Notes: generated by a model not told the origin, from the letters alone. Positions 46,101 to 61,100 are shown, counted from the first letter of the stretch. The stretch is 64,000 nt of DNA from Mastigias papua (GCA_964019165.1 OZ025267.1:7066252-7130251), one strand, 5' to 3'. Program-made: numbers and translations.

Positions 46101-49100
46101 GTTCTCCTTCCTTCCCTTCTGTACCAGTCTGAGTATACCTTTTTTGTTATCCTATCATTTGTGTTCTCAATGTTGATGTATGGGTAGAGTCATAGCTGCA
46201 AGTTAGGGGGAGGGGGCTAGCAAAGATGGAGACAAGCGCATACAGGGAGAGGGGGTGCTTCGTCATAAGTGGACGTCCTTTAGAGGGAAACTGTTTTGTT
46301 ATTTCGTGCTCAAAATCTTCTTTTTAAACAAGTAGACGGCATTCACAAGTCATTTTAAACTATGAGGCAGTATTCACAATTTGTTTTACTTTTGAATGGA
46401 GAATTTTTCATGGTGTGTTTTTGTCTAGGGATGCATTCTTCTTTTAAATTATTTCTCTTTTTTAAGTATTTACTGTCGGTTTTCTATGGATTTGAAGTTT
46501 TGAGACCTAAAGAGGCCACCAGAGGCACTCTACTGGCAGTGCAAGAACCGGCAATAGAACAAGTTCAATTAAACATCGCATTGATAGGGAAAAAATCTCT
46601 CCCATATGTAGAATATGCGGGAAACGGGAAGAAGCACTCGCTTATCTAGTTTCCGAATGTAAAATTTGAGCCTTTCAGGCAATGCAAGCAATGGAGGCAT
46701 GATCAAATACACAAGGTACTGCGTTGGCAGATATGCCAGAATTACAGCCTTGAGCACAGTGAAAAGTGGTATTATCACAGCCCAGAGGTAGTAATTGAAA
46801 ATGAGAAAGTGAAAGTGGGACATGATTCCCAGACTTTCAAGGTTGTTGAACACTGAAGACCAGATATATAGTAGTTTGTGATAAAGGACCATTCGACACC
46901 CCAGTAATTGAGAAGGGACGTGAAAAGGTAGAAAGTTATTAAGATCTGAAGTGGGAGTCACGGATGGCACAAGGGATGAAATGCTGATGGTCAATGCTAC
47001 TGTTTGTCGAATTTCGAACAGTACTCTTGCTCTTATCACACACTTGTCTCTCCTTAACAGACACCTATTGCATTTTCTGATTTGATGGTGTTTAGTCTTG
47101 GATTAAGTGCCCTTTTGAAGTTTGCATTCATTGATCCAGCTCTTTGGTTGAGTTGTTAGCAGTAATCTGTGTATTTTGTTTGCATTACTCTTTGAATAAT
47201 TGTTTCCTTGTCATTTCTCAGCATTTTGTGAATCTTACTCTTCCGTTTACAGTAGCTCTCTTCATCAAATTGAATGTTTCCATTTACCATTAAAAATCAT
47301 TTATTTTATCTTATTTCAAGTGTTATATTAGGCACTATCCAGTTGTAGACGTGCCAGTAATGATGTCAGAGCCTTATCTTATTGTGAACATATTGTTTGG
47401 TACACAGCGTTCTGTATGACCTTCTCCTTTTTCATTTTACGAATTTTCCGTTTGCTATTCTTGATATCTCAAGAATTTTGTATAAGGATAGCCATTCAGC
47501 TTTCGCTGCTTTTCAGAAAACTCTCTATCTAAATAAGTGCTATTTACTATGATTAAATATGTTCACGTCTTGCTATAATTTGAATTTACATGTCATGTAA
47601 ATTTCCTGCATAAGATTTAAAGGGTATATAAGAAATGGGAGAATAAGCTGAAAAGAGGCTAATATATTCATAATATCAATAATGATAATGTTTGGATCTT
47701 GATTAGGAGGGGAATCTTCGGCCTCTTCCATAGTGCTGCAGATTCTTTGCGTTTCTTTTCTGCTTCTTGTGACGGTTGGTAGGAAACATTGAATATTAGT
47801 ATCATTGGGATATTTTGCTTGAATTCTGACTGTCATTAACGTTTTCATTGATTGAACTGAAGCCAATTAGACTGCTGTGTAAATATGACTGTCACGTCAA
47901 GTGTGTAGCCATTCCTTTACCGGAGAAAATTACGGTATGATTAGTATCACTTCAGAGCTTCTATCATTCTTCCATTTTATTCTACATAGATCTAAGAAAT
48001 TGTTGCCCACAGTTGTGCACTTTTTTACAGACATGTTTGAATTTTCATTTCTCCTTTAGTTTTTGTCACCTTCCATTGGCCCAGCTTTAACATGTTTCTA
48101 ATCCGATCTTAAATCTTTCAATTCGTATGTTTTCTATTGTCAGCCTGGGTAGTCACTAGGCAAGACACCCCTATTGACCCACGTAGCATGCCTGTGTTCC
48201 ATTATTTTCATTAGCCATTCATGCGGATAGTCATGACACATCGTTTTAATTTCAAATCTTACAAAAGTGTTAATTTTTGTTTACATCTGAGATTGTACAC
48301 ACAATCATTATAACAGTATTTTCATTGTCTGTTAGTTATTTTAGAAATTTTATTGTCCCGCGAGTCTCTAGATAGTCCCGCGAGTCTCGAGTTTGCGCAA
48401 GAGCAGTGGTCTTTAATAAAAATTTAATGATCTACTGACATGTCGAGGGCGTTTGACTTGGGCCTTACACTACGGCCTTTGGTTACTGATCACACCAGTT
48501 TAGAATTTTAACTGGGATATTGATGTGAAGGTTTCTTTTCTAGCTCTGTGTCTTGACCCTCCTTAGAATGACATATCAACGTTCTCAAGTTAGGTGAAAT
48601 CCACTCTAATGATAGTCATATTCCTCATAGGTACCATATTTTGATAATGCTATGTATTACCTTGTATATCATCTCCATTTTCATAGCAGAATATTTAAGC
48701 TCCTTTTCTTATGTTATTTATTTCCTTGCCAAAGGGTGTATCGTCAATGTTTAAACCAAATGTCACACCCCTGACGGTGCCAAAAGGCCTGGGAGATTCT
48801 GGAAAAAAGTTGCCCAAAGGTAGGGCGATTCGCATCTTGATACTATACTCTGTGATTTTGTTTCAAATTGTCACATTGTATCTCTGACGACATTATATTG
48901 ACGGTTTGGCTGTCTGTTGTTAAATGTAGAATCAATCTATAGGATGTAGTTGTTTTTCGTACGGGAGGCAATGGACACAGACTCATCATTATAAGAATCT
49001 ATCAAATGTGAATTTTGATTTTGGTAGCAGCAAGTTAGGGACCATTTGCAAAGAACGTCCGAGCTGAGGGAGGGGATTTGGTGAATTAGGACAAATTCGG

Positions 49101-52100
49101 ATGTGGGAGGAGGGGTATTTAGGCAATCCGGAAGTTCTGGTTTTCAGAAGTTTATACACAGGATATTTCTATTCAAGCATCAATTGCAAAACTGTTACAA
49201 AAGTTGAGGTAACCAGTCAGGAGGATGAAGTAGCACAAAGTGACATGGTGTCTATTGTGAACGTTGCAACTGTTACCTGTTGTTTGTATGTTATGTTGGA
49301 CTAGAAGTGGCTGAAGCAAAGAGAAGGTTATTACATTTCATCTACATATAAATGCTGCAATAGTTTTTGGTATATGAAAGGTGGGTTCCTAGGGAGGGAG
49401 GGAGGGGAGTCTCTGAATACGGACAATACCACACAAAGGGGTAGCGTGTCTAGAGAGTCATCTTTTTGCCAGACATCCTTTGTGAATGACCCCTTAGACA
49501 ATGGTCATACAACTATTGTTTTTCAAGTCAATGACGCTCAATGATGATTGGAGATTTAGCTTCCGATCCCCAATTGAATGTGATGTTCGTTAAATGTTAT
49601 TAATAAAATATACCACTTCTACTGTCGAGCGGTTTCTTATGTTTTTATTTGGTGATGCGGTTGTGTCGTTATACCTACATCCCACCCACCAATGCTGCAA
49701 TTCTTCACTAGTAAGCACCATGGACTGGACAATCGTTGGAACAAGGCTATTGTTACTGTTTAAATATCCAAAAATCGTTTCCAACGTTTTTGCTACAGTG
49801 TATCCCTACGTATAAGAGTTTAAAGAGGTAGAATCCTACTGGCTTTTTATCCTGAAGTACGCACCTTGTAATTAGTGCCTTGTTTCAGTTTGATAAAAGA
49901 AGCAGGTTCTTATTGCAAAGAAGAAAAAGGTCATGTTTGATGGTTAGGACTTCCAGATTCTCAAGAATACGGTAGACTTACTAGTAAAGTTCTAGTTGTG
50001 TGTGTTCAGGACTTTGTACATTTCAACAATAGATAGTTTTGACATTACTTTTATCAGTGAAATTTTTGGAAATTTTCAGCCCTAAAAGGTAGGTTCTTGT
50101 GTGCGGGGATGTGCTGTATTTGTAGGGATATAAATATGGAATACTGACACAGTTTACTCCAGTTTCCTAAAAGTGGATGGATTGCTCTTCATGGTAGTAT
50201 TCCTATCTGATTTTCTTTTATGCCCTCAGATTTGAGAATTTATTATGAGAAGTACTTGCCTGTGGTAACCAAGCAAGCCAATCAAGAACGGGACACTGCG
50301 ATGTCAATACTGAATATGAACTCGTCTTTAAATGCTTTGAACGCTGAATGGGAAAGTGAATGGAGTCAGGCTGGACTAAGCAGCAGGCTATCAGAACAGG
50401 TTTGTGTTTTTGTAACGATGTCCCGTTTTGATACAATACGTATAATGCCGGTATATCATACTAAGTCGGTAAATCATGCCATAGTGATCAGTTGCATACC
50501 AAAGAGCTCTTTAGTGGGGGGTAGGGGGTGGGGGGAGTGTAGAAAGGAACTTTACCGAGAGGCTTTAATAAAGCGCCACAATTACAGACGAGCAAAAATC
50601 GTTATGCCAGTCCGACGAGCAAAAGAAATGCCTACAGCTTCTGCAAAATTTGGGTGTGACACACCCCCATCCCCTACTTTGGCACCCCCCCTGATAATCG
50701 TTATAATCGTGTCAGTTCTCAATTGTCTTTTTTTGTGAACCCTTGAGCATATCTTTCACTCAGCGTTGACCGCAGAGCCTCTTTTTTACCGTTTACGGTA
50801 TTCTACTTGGGTCATTGTTGTTTGTTTATAGTATGGCACGAAAATGTGTTTGATCATGCTGGCGATGCATTCTGGATTTTCAATAAGATTTGCTACGGTC
50901 GAATTACTTTTCAGTTTAGCCTTAGAGCCCTTATGTAGATGAGATATCTGTTCTCTCTCAGTGATGATTTTCCTAATTCTGTCTGCTAGTTTCTGCTTAC
51001 TATATGTCATGCGTACGGAACTTCACATTGACATGAACATTCATAGACTAGAAGCTTTTTTGAGTGGTTGGGGCACAATATTTTTTAACTTAAAGTTAAG
51101 TGTAAAGTGTAAAAATAGATGTAGTAGCTGTTTTGCTTGGTTTTCAAATTCGGATGAAGCATTCCCAGCCCAGGGCACTTCTAATTACGTGGGACACTGC
51201 CGCAAAAAACTGCTTTGCAGATGAAGGGTTAGCAATTTTGGCTCTAAAGCAAGCAAAAACATGTTTAGGATATCCGCTCTCAGTGAGTTGTTATGTTACC
51301 AAGTTCGTACACCATTGGAATATAGAGCAAGTGATGCGTGCCTTGTGAACTAAAATGTGGTGAGACTAATGTTTCTTTCTTTTTGGCTAACGGAATTCCA
51401 GTTAATGCATTAATCAGTAGATGTTGCTTCCTGTATGCTCTGGTCAGAAATACAGTGATATCCTTCTCCACCAAAGCTTCAAGGAAGTATAAAGAATCTT
51501 TTTGCTCCTTCTTTACAGTACAGTTTAGAGCTGGATGTAGCGAGTTAATATCTCTATCATAATGATCAAACTTCAGTTCGGAGCCAATGATGACGAAAGT
51601 GTCGTCGACATATCGAAAGTAGACACCTGGTTTTCAGTTTGACAGAAAAGTCTGCTTTAATGGCAACCGACAAAAGTATTGACTAATGCTGGTCCCGAAT
51701 GGATACCGGCTATGCAATCCAAGAAGCAGGGCTGGTACCAGAGCTTCAGGTGGACAGCGTTTTACTGAAAATCCAGATTGTGTTAATTTTTTGTAAGACG
51801 CAGCTTTTCAAATCATAGGGCAAACAAAGTCGTCTTTTCATTTAGATATTTGGAATCTTCCTTTATCTGAGTCTAATGGGAACAGAAAGATTTCATTTTC
51901 TCATGGATTCTTCAACTAAATGAGGAGTGAATGAGCGCCTGTTGCAATGGTCACCAAGTTCTTCTAGGAGAAGAATCACATGAAATAGAATTAAGACCCT
52001 GTTTACCCGGGATCCAAACGGAATGGTTCCAAACGGAACCGTTCTGAAATTGGTACGGGTAGGCCTTGTGTTTACATGAGAACTGTTGGAGCTGTTCCAG

Positions 52101-55100
52101 TTTGAACTCTTTCCTTTTGGCTCCCGTGTAAACAGTCCGAATCAAATGGAACGGTGCCAAATGAAAATAGAAAGTAAATGAGGCTGTTTTGATTTGGGAA
52201 AGAGGCTAACGAAAAATGATTCCTTTGCTTCAAAGATGAATTTAACAATACTGCAGTCTTCTCCATTGTCCAGTTGAAAAGTTTCTTAATGCGTTTTGCT
52301 GGCATGTTGAACCCAAATGATAAAGAATGTTGCGCTTGGCTTATTTTGGCACCAATTGTAACACGCAAATTACTTCGCATATTCGTCATAGTGAAGTGGT
52401 GGTTAATTTCTTCAACTTCTTTTCCAACAATTTCTTGCTTGATATTCTCCTTTTTAGAGACAAGTGGTGTATTTATTCGCATTTTTCTACCCCAGGCCAA
52501 ACTACGTCCTCTCTCTCGAATTATCATGTGCACCTTTGTTTACTTGCGTTTCTCTAAGGATTTCTAGGTACATTTCCTGGTACATGAATCAATAATGGAA
52601 AGAATTTGAGCACAAAGACATTTTGTCTCCTTAGTTCGGTACAAGATAGGTCCTAATGGTGAATATTTGAGTAAAGCGATGCCATGTCTTGGTATCTAGA
52701 GGTAATGAAGTTTTTGTATATGGAGGCAATAAGTAAAGCAGCATACTCCTTTGTCAGCCAATGCATCTTGTGAATGCCATTTGTTCGAATATTTGGTAGT
52801 AGTATGACCTGCAAACCCCGAAAGTGTGCTTAGAATATGCCGAAGGGTGAAGATTTTCTTTCTTTTCTTGTTTCTTAATTCTATAGAGTTCAGTAATCTT
52901 CTCATTGGACCCCTTTTTGTAATCTGTGGGTTTGTATATTTGACCTGAATTGTGAGATTTTGACGGAGGTCCCCTTGTGGTGCAGTATTTTGCTGAAATG
53001 TTGTCCTCCTATAAATGATCAATGAAAATGAATGATTGACAATGAATGATTAAAATGAATGATACAAAATTACGACTCTCCCCCCCCCCCCCTCGGTAGC
53101 TCATTAGAGAGACCACGGTATATGAGCATTGTTTATTAGTTTATTATGTAATGTAATGTTTTGTATAAGTATAAATTGCCATAGGGTTGCTATTTGTTGC
53201 CATGCTCTCCCTGTGGCGTTGTTTTGTATTTTGTAGCATATTTATGTCCATTGAAAGTAAGTAGTTATATGAGGGGACAGAAAAGTGATGCAGAGGGTGA
53301 ATGAGTTTACCGACCTACGTATGTAATATAGAATCATTTGCTCATTTAGCGATTTTGTTGTGATGACTGGTAATGCCGAAGTGGCATCATACACTGTGGA
53401 AAGCCCGGGGTGAATGTCCTCTCTTGTAGGCACTCCCCAGGATAGGGAATATTATACCTCACAAGTGGTTACAGCGCTTGACTACTGAGCAGAACATCGA
53501 TGTTTCGAGCCGGACCCTCAGACCAAAGGTGGGATGCTCACTCACTGTCCACCCATCAGCAAATGGGTAACCAGTGGCAACACTTGGAAAGTTAAAAGCG
53601 GTGAAGAAAGGAACTGGACACCCTACCTCACTATGCCGGCGGCTCAGGGTAAATGTCCCTCTAACGGGCACTCCCCCAACGTACGGAATTGTACATGGGA
53701 CTCACCTTTACCTTTACCTCTTAATCCGTATAGTGATTGGTGTGTTCATCAGTGCTATGGTGCGTAGAGGTTAGAATTGGCTAGTTCATGCGAGTGCCTC
53801 TACTTTTAATGCTTGTTTAATTTGTTTGAATAGAATTTATGTCCTTTTTCGTGGCTCGACAGTATTCCATGAAATAAGGGGCATCTCTCATTGGTCATTT
53901 TAACTGGCTTGATCTATCTTTCACTTATATGAAATCTAAAGGATTACAAAAAGCAGAAGAAAGAAAAGCTATTGCAGAAGATGAAGGCCGAAATCCAAAA
54001 AGCAGTACAGAAATCTGAAAATTCTTCTTCGTCAACCTCAGTCGATTTGCATGAACTTCTCACTACCATGGCAGGTTGGTCGAATTACTTTGCTCCCTTA
54101 GCTTATTGAAATAAGAAGTTTGAGTTTTGTTAGGTTCAATTTCCTAAGATGGAAAGCCGCGTTCTTATACGCTATTAGGATCCTTTCTTGCTTGAAACCC
54201 ATTCCCATTGCGTTAGAGCTGTTTTTTGGTAATAGCGCTACTTAGCGTGTTGTTTTGATGGCCACTTCGCTAAATTGAGCTGTTGTGATACTATCAGTTG
54301 CACGAAAGTGGGCGTATTTGTTGACATGGGAACTATCTAAGAAGATGTAGCGGTGAGATTATCCTGTTTCTCTTTCCAGGGTTAGTCTGTCATATTTTGT
54401 TGCAAATAGCCATGAAGACTAACGAACGCAGGTGCATGTCTTGCATAGCGAGCTTGTAGAACACATTGAAGAGAATACGACAGTCCAGGGTGACAGAAGA
54501 AAAAGCGATTTTTCCATCCCCTGTTTCCTCACCTCACTTCTTGGCACATTTTAGAATTCAGTAAAACGTACCGAAATGTTTGGATTGTTTTCAGTACTTG
54601 CTTGAAGTAATAAATTCATTGTGCTGAAAACTCTCTGTCATCATTTGTTGTACTTTTTATTCCGTTTATGCAGAGGATAGTATGGATACTTCCATGTGAA
54701 AATGTCACAAATATTTATTCTCTCCTACAAATTAATAGCTAGATTCTGAAATAAGAGTGTCCTTGTTGGAGAAACGTTGAAAAAATAATTCGAACAGGGG
54801 GAGGTCTGTTAGGGACGAAATAGTTGGTACACTGTTGCTATTTAGGGACTTGGCAAGTCACCAAAGAAACTAGATGGTAAACTTTGTATACTACAGAGTT
54901 CTAGAACTGCACAAAAATGCGAAGCCAATTTGTTTCAGTCTGAAAGTACTTTTTCATACTACACTCATCGACGTGAAGTGTTGATTACTGACTGAAATGT
55001 GATGGACAATATGTTGGGATATAGACTTTGCTTTGATTTACGTGTACCTTATTTTCTCGTTCGCCTTTCGGCCACCATGCTACGTTTCATGGTCTGATGG

Positions 55101-58100
55101 ATGTTTGACAAAAGAGGAATTGCAATATGATACAAAGTGAACAGTCTATTGACACTTCAGAATTCCACTACTGCCCGAACGAGCGAAAAATACTTTTGAG
55201 CTTGCTGAAAGTTCATTTTTCATATAATAATGACTGAAAGATGAACAGAAATGCTTCGTTTGGTGTTTCATACTTTGGTTACTTTTGGATGTAAAAGTAC
55301 TTTCAAAATGCTTAAAAATGTTTTCACTCTTTCGTGCAATCGCAAAATGTTACAAAGTACGCTCATGACAGGGCTTGTAGAAAACTTCTGGCATTAGATT
55401 TTAGCTTCTACGTTGGTTTATTACAAACGTAATAAGCACTGTAATCAGAGTTCACAACATGTTGATATCACTTTTGTATGGATTTTGTGCCCGTTGAAAC
55501 TTACAACGGGCTCTCCCTCATCTTTTCTCTAAAATAGATCATTTGGCGGTTACATGACAAATTCCTTGTTCGATTGCTCGATTGGCGAGACCTCTATCAA
55601 GATACTCTGGCGGCATTATGTATGTTTTTTGCACCCGCCGAACGTGTTTTTGTCAGCATATGCTCAACAGTTAATTTCTCACATGCTTAAGTATGTAGCA
55701 TAGAGATAATTTGAATGACTCTTAAAAACATATTTTGAGTGTAGATGGGTGGCAAAGACACCTGCTTTTATCTTTCTTGCTATGTTTTTGCTTTCTATAG
55801 CTTCTTACTCTCCTCCACGATTTAGAATCACATCATACTTTCAAAATATCAATCTTGCTGCACTCTCTCTTTCTTTTTATGTGTTTTTTCATACAACTTC
55901 TAAAAAGCATAGCATTGCTAAACTATGGGATGCTCGTGTAGGCAAAGTTTGAAGAGAAAAATATCTAATTTTGCTTGAATTGTGGCTCTTGCTTTGAGAT
56001 GATAGTCTATCTAGGTGAAGATAGGTTGGTAACAGGTAATACAATTCCTGCTATAGCTATGAAAAGATTTTGCAGTGGAAAATTCGCGATAGTAGGGTCC
56101 CTTAGACACAACTAAAGTTTCGTTTTTCTTCTGCTTTTTTCTGTTTCTTTTCATTTGCCTGAAGTTCTGCTAAATCTTCTTGTATTGCTGGCTGTTCAAT
56201 TTGACAATTGAATGGGAATAGTAATTGGCAATTAAGAAGGACAGAGTATCTGTTGTTTGATTTTAGGTGGTGATCCAAAAAGTCAGATTAAAGGCTCACG
56301 CTTTACTCATACAAAGAAACTACAGTTCGCTAAGGTTTGTTGTGTATGCATGATAAACAACCATCATCATCGACCCTATCTCTGTTATCGATCAAGATGA
56401 ATTATCCGCGCTGATTATCAACCATTGTCATCACCTTGATCATCCTATTGATCAGTATTCATTTTTATTCCGAATTGCTACTGCGATCATCATTAACATT
56501 AATCATTACTACAACCATCGTTAACATTAATCATTACTGCGATCATCATTAACATTAATCATTACTGCAATCATCATTAACATTAATCATTACTGCGATC
56601 ATCATTAACATTAATCATTACTACAACCACCATTAACATTAATCATTACTGCAACCATCATTAACATTAATCATTACTGCGATCATCATTAACATTAATC
56701 ATTACTGCGATCATCATTAACATTAATCATTACTACAACCATCGTTAACATTAATCATTACTCAACCATCGTTAACATTAATCATTACTACAACCACCAT
56801 TAACATTAATCATTACTGCAATCATCATCAACATTAATCATTACTGCGATCATCATTAACATTAATCATTACTGCGATCATCATTAACATTAATCATTAC
56901 TACAACCATCATTAACATTAATCATTACTGCGATCATCATTAACATTAATCATTACTACAACCATCATTAACATTAATCATTACTTAACCATCATTAACA
57001 TTAATCATTACTACAACCACCATTAACATTAATCATTACTGCAACCATCATTAACATTAATCATTACTGCAACCATCATTAACATTAATCATTACTGCAA
57101 CCATCATTAACATTAATCATTACTCAACCATCATTAACATTAATCATTACTGCGATCATCATTAACATTAATCATTACTGCAACCATCATTAACATTAAT
57201 CATTACTACAACCACCATTAACATTAATCATTACTGCGATCATCATTAACATTAATCATTACTGCAACCATCATTAACATTAATCATTACTGCAACCATC
57301 ATTAACATTAATCATTACTGCAACCATCATTAACATTAATCATTACTCAACCATCATTAACATTAATCATTACTGCGATCATCATTAACATTAATCATTA
57401 CTGCAACCATCATTAACATTAATCATTACTACAACCACCATTAACATTAATCATTACTGCGATCATCATTAACATTAATCATTACTGCAATCATCATTAA
57501 CATTAATCATTACTCAACCATCATTAACATTAATCATTACTACAACCACCATTAACATTAGTCATTACTCAACCATCATTAACATTAATCATTACTACAA
57601 CCACCATTAACATTAATCATTACTACAACCATCATTAACATTAATCATTACTGCAACCATCATTAACATTAATCATTACTGCGATCATCATTAACATTAA
57701 TCATTACTACAACCACCATTAACATTAATCATTACTTAACCATCATTAACATTAATCATTAATACAACCACTATTAACATTAATCATTACTGCAACCATC
57801 ATTAACATTAATCATTACTGCAACCATCATTAACATTAATCATTACTGCAACCATCATTAACATTAATCATTACTCAACCATCATTAACATTAATCATTA
57901 CTGCGATCATCATTAACATTAATCATTACTGCAACCATCATTAACATTAATCATTACTACAACCACCATTAACATTAATCATTACTGCGATCATCATTAA
58001 CATTAATCATTACTGCAACCACCATTAACATTAATCATTACTGCAACCATCATTAACATTAATCATTACTGCAACCATCATTAACATTAATCATTACTCA

Positions 58101-61100
58101 ACCATCATTAACATTAATCATTACTGCGATCATCATTAACATTAATCATTACTCAACCATCATTAACATTAATCATTACTACAACCACCATTAACATTAA
58201 TCATTACTCAACCATCATTAACATTAATCATTACTACAACCACCATTAACATTAATCATTACTACAACCATCATTAACATTAATCATTACTGCAACCATC
58301 ATTAACATTAATCATTACTGCGATCATCATTAACATTAATCATTACTGCAATCATCATTAACATTAATCATTACTCAACCATCATTAACATTAATCATTA
58401 CTACAACCACCATTAACATTAATCATTACTGCAATCATCATCAACATTAATCATAGAAAGGTGTTCAATCAGTCATATCGAATCATCAATAATGATGGTC
58501 AGTTGTCACCAACTGCATTATCATTATTGATGACATCATGGTTCGAAGTTTCTTGGCTGATTTGTTGTCATTATGTAAAAAAGGTCGTTAGAGGGAGGAC
58601 ATATTATAAGTTAGATGCTCGCATTTTTCTGGGAATATATAATGGGCAATCTTTGACGAAAGAGTTGGGAGTTCTTTTAACTATGTGAATGTGAGAAATA
58701 GAAATGAACCTCTTGGAAGTTTATTGAAGAGTGTTTATTAAAAAGTCATCCTCTTGAATATGTATGAGAAAAATCCTCAGCTTATTTTTATTCCATCATT
58801 GCCTTCCAGGATGATGATCATGTTATTTCAGAGCTAGCATCATCACAGAAGTCTAAAGATGAAGATGACACGGAAGAGGTCATTTCATTACATATAGATA
58901 TGTTTCTCTCTGCAATAGGTTGTTGTCCAAGTTGTGTAATTCATCCTCCAATGTTAGTATAAATCCACCTTTTTTCAATATTTTCAACGTAATATTAAGG
59001 CTACGTTCACATTACTCCGATTTCATTTAGATCCGTTTTTGCTCCCAAGAACGGAGCTGTTTTTCTCCTCTGTTCACACTGCTCCGTTTTCAGACAGAAA
59101 CGGATATATATCAATCGTTGTTCACATTTGTCCTCAAAAAACGTATCTGCTTGACGTCTTGTTTTATACTGGAGCTGTTGGTAGCGTTTTCAAATTGTTC
59201 CGTTTTTGATGGTCTCACTACAGAGTTGCGTTTTTGTTTAGCTCTGTTTTTTATCCTCGTTTTCATTTAGCACTGTTTTGGGCGAACTAATATGAAAGCA
59301 ATGCTAAAGACAGAATAGTATGAACGGGACCTTAGTCAAGTGCTATCGATAAAACTGTGTCAAAATGTGGCTTGAGAATGGTTTAGGGTGAAGTGAAAAG
59401 AAGTGCTAATTGATCTATTTTGAAAGGTAGTGATTTAAATGTTATCCGTATTTTGAAATCCATTTTCCAATACTGAGTGATGTACCATCATCACAGTATC
59501 GATCTGCGTTCTTCTGCTCATTGCTATCTTGAGTTTTTTTTTTAAAATTTAAAAAGGAACCTTATTAGCTCTACTCAGTTGAAGTTTCACTTCCAGACGT
59601 GCAAAACTAACGAGTTATCAATTAGTACGCCTCCAATCAACAGACACAGCGTAGGCCTGTTCTATTTCTAGTGCTGTACAAAAAAGGTGGATAATCCAGC
59701 TTTTTGATGTATGATGCGCTCCTGTTAGCAACTGATTCGCTTTGTAGCATTATAGTTCAAAGTATCGCATGCGTAAATGAAAATTCACTTGCATTTTTTC
59801 CGCAGACCAAAGGGAATATAAGAAATTATTTATATTCTGGTTTCTGATGATGAAGTTATTTAAGTGTTGCGGCATAGCCGAGAGCTTTAGTTATTTTTCA
59901 AATAGCCCAATTCAGTTTTTCCTTCTACCATGAATTTTAATTATACAATTGTTCTTTGAGCAATGTCTTATTGTAGCTAGCCACTTTTCTACAAGCCCTT
60001 CATGGTTTAAGATTTAAAATTAACAAGAATTCCTAGAGTTTTCTATTGAAGTCAAATAGGGCCCCCCCGTTCTTCTTGACTTTTAATGTAACTGTGTATT
60101 AGTGTCGTTAGAAAGCTATAAATAGACCTTATCTAGGGAAATAGTGTTTATTGCAATACATTGCCAATATGTAAGAACTGTCCAGGCCCATAGTTCTTCT
60201 CCCTATTTTCTACGTACTAACTTGATTTTAGTGTAGTCTGCTCAAGCTCCATTTTCATAACAGCACGTCACTTCACATTTTCCTCACAGCCCCTCACTGT
60301 GAAGGAGCAGGAAAAAGGATGAGTGATCTGTTGGTACTATAGAACTTCAGTATAGTTCGAAGAGGCGGGAGCATTCTTTAAGCATACTGAAAACTTGTTG
60401 TTCGTCGGATAACGACCGAAAGGTGAACCGAAATATTTAGCCAGATGTGGATACACATGATATGTTGAATACATTAATGTTTAGAAAATTTGGATGGTTT
60501 AATTTCGGACGTTTAATTATCGGACAAAATTTGAGGATTTCGGACTATTTCGGACAAAAATTTCGGACAAATGCTCCTCGAGTCGCAGACTAACTTTCAA
60601 AACGCCGCATGTAGCTAGCGCGCCTCGATTTATCCACATCGGGTATAATATAGCTGTGATTAAATTTTTGGACGATATAAATTGACAGATATTCAGACCA
60701 CATATTTGTCCGAAGTTTTTGGGAATAATGTAATGTGTCAAGTGGCCCTCTGATTGGCCATTTAGCACCTATTCATTATTGCTTATTTGAAGAGTCTAAA
60801 TGAGAAAATGAACTCTTTTTGTTCACACAAGACTGTGTTTGAGTTTTGATGTAAACTGATTCCATAACACTTGAGTGAAGGACGATCCTGCTTACCCATT
60901 GATCTGAAAATTATCGTCTGTATATGTTTTGACGGGTAGGATCGCTATGTTTTTAGCAGATGTAGCATGACCCTAGTATTATAAACCGCCCGGGGCTTCA
61001 CAGCATAGAAACAAGATGTGATGGCTTTATTAATTTGGTTTTCGAGTGTTGATGAAACATTTCCAATCCAGGGTAATTTTATGAGTTTTGGAATCAGTTT

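Noticed and set aside
50220..50738. A 172-codon plus-strand protein
   Set aside because: The first 57 codons are CCDC22 exon 6; the remainder is intron past a GT donor.
56487..58453. CRISPR-like array
   Set aside because: There are no unique spacers; the variable parts are 6-8 nt and belong to a handful of types. The context is an animal intron.
58461..58688. Possible copia-type fragment (KLDARIFLGIYNG)
   Set aside because: Only a weak resemblance to a copia integrase/linker block over about ten residues, with nothing consistent on either side.
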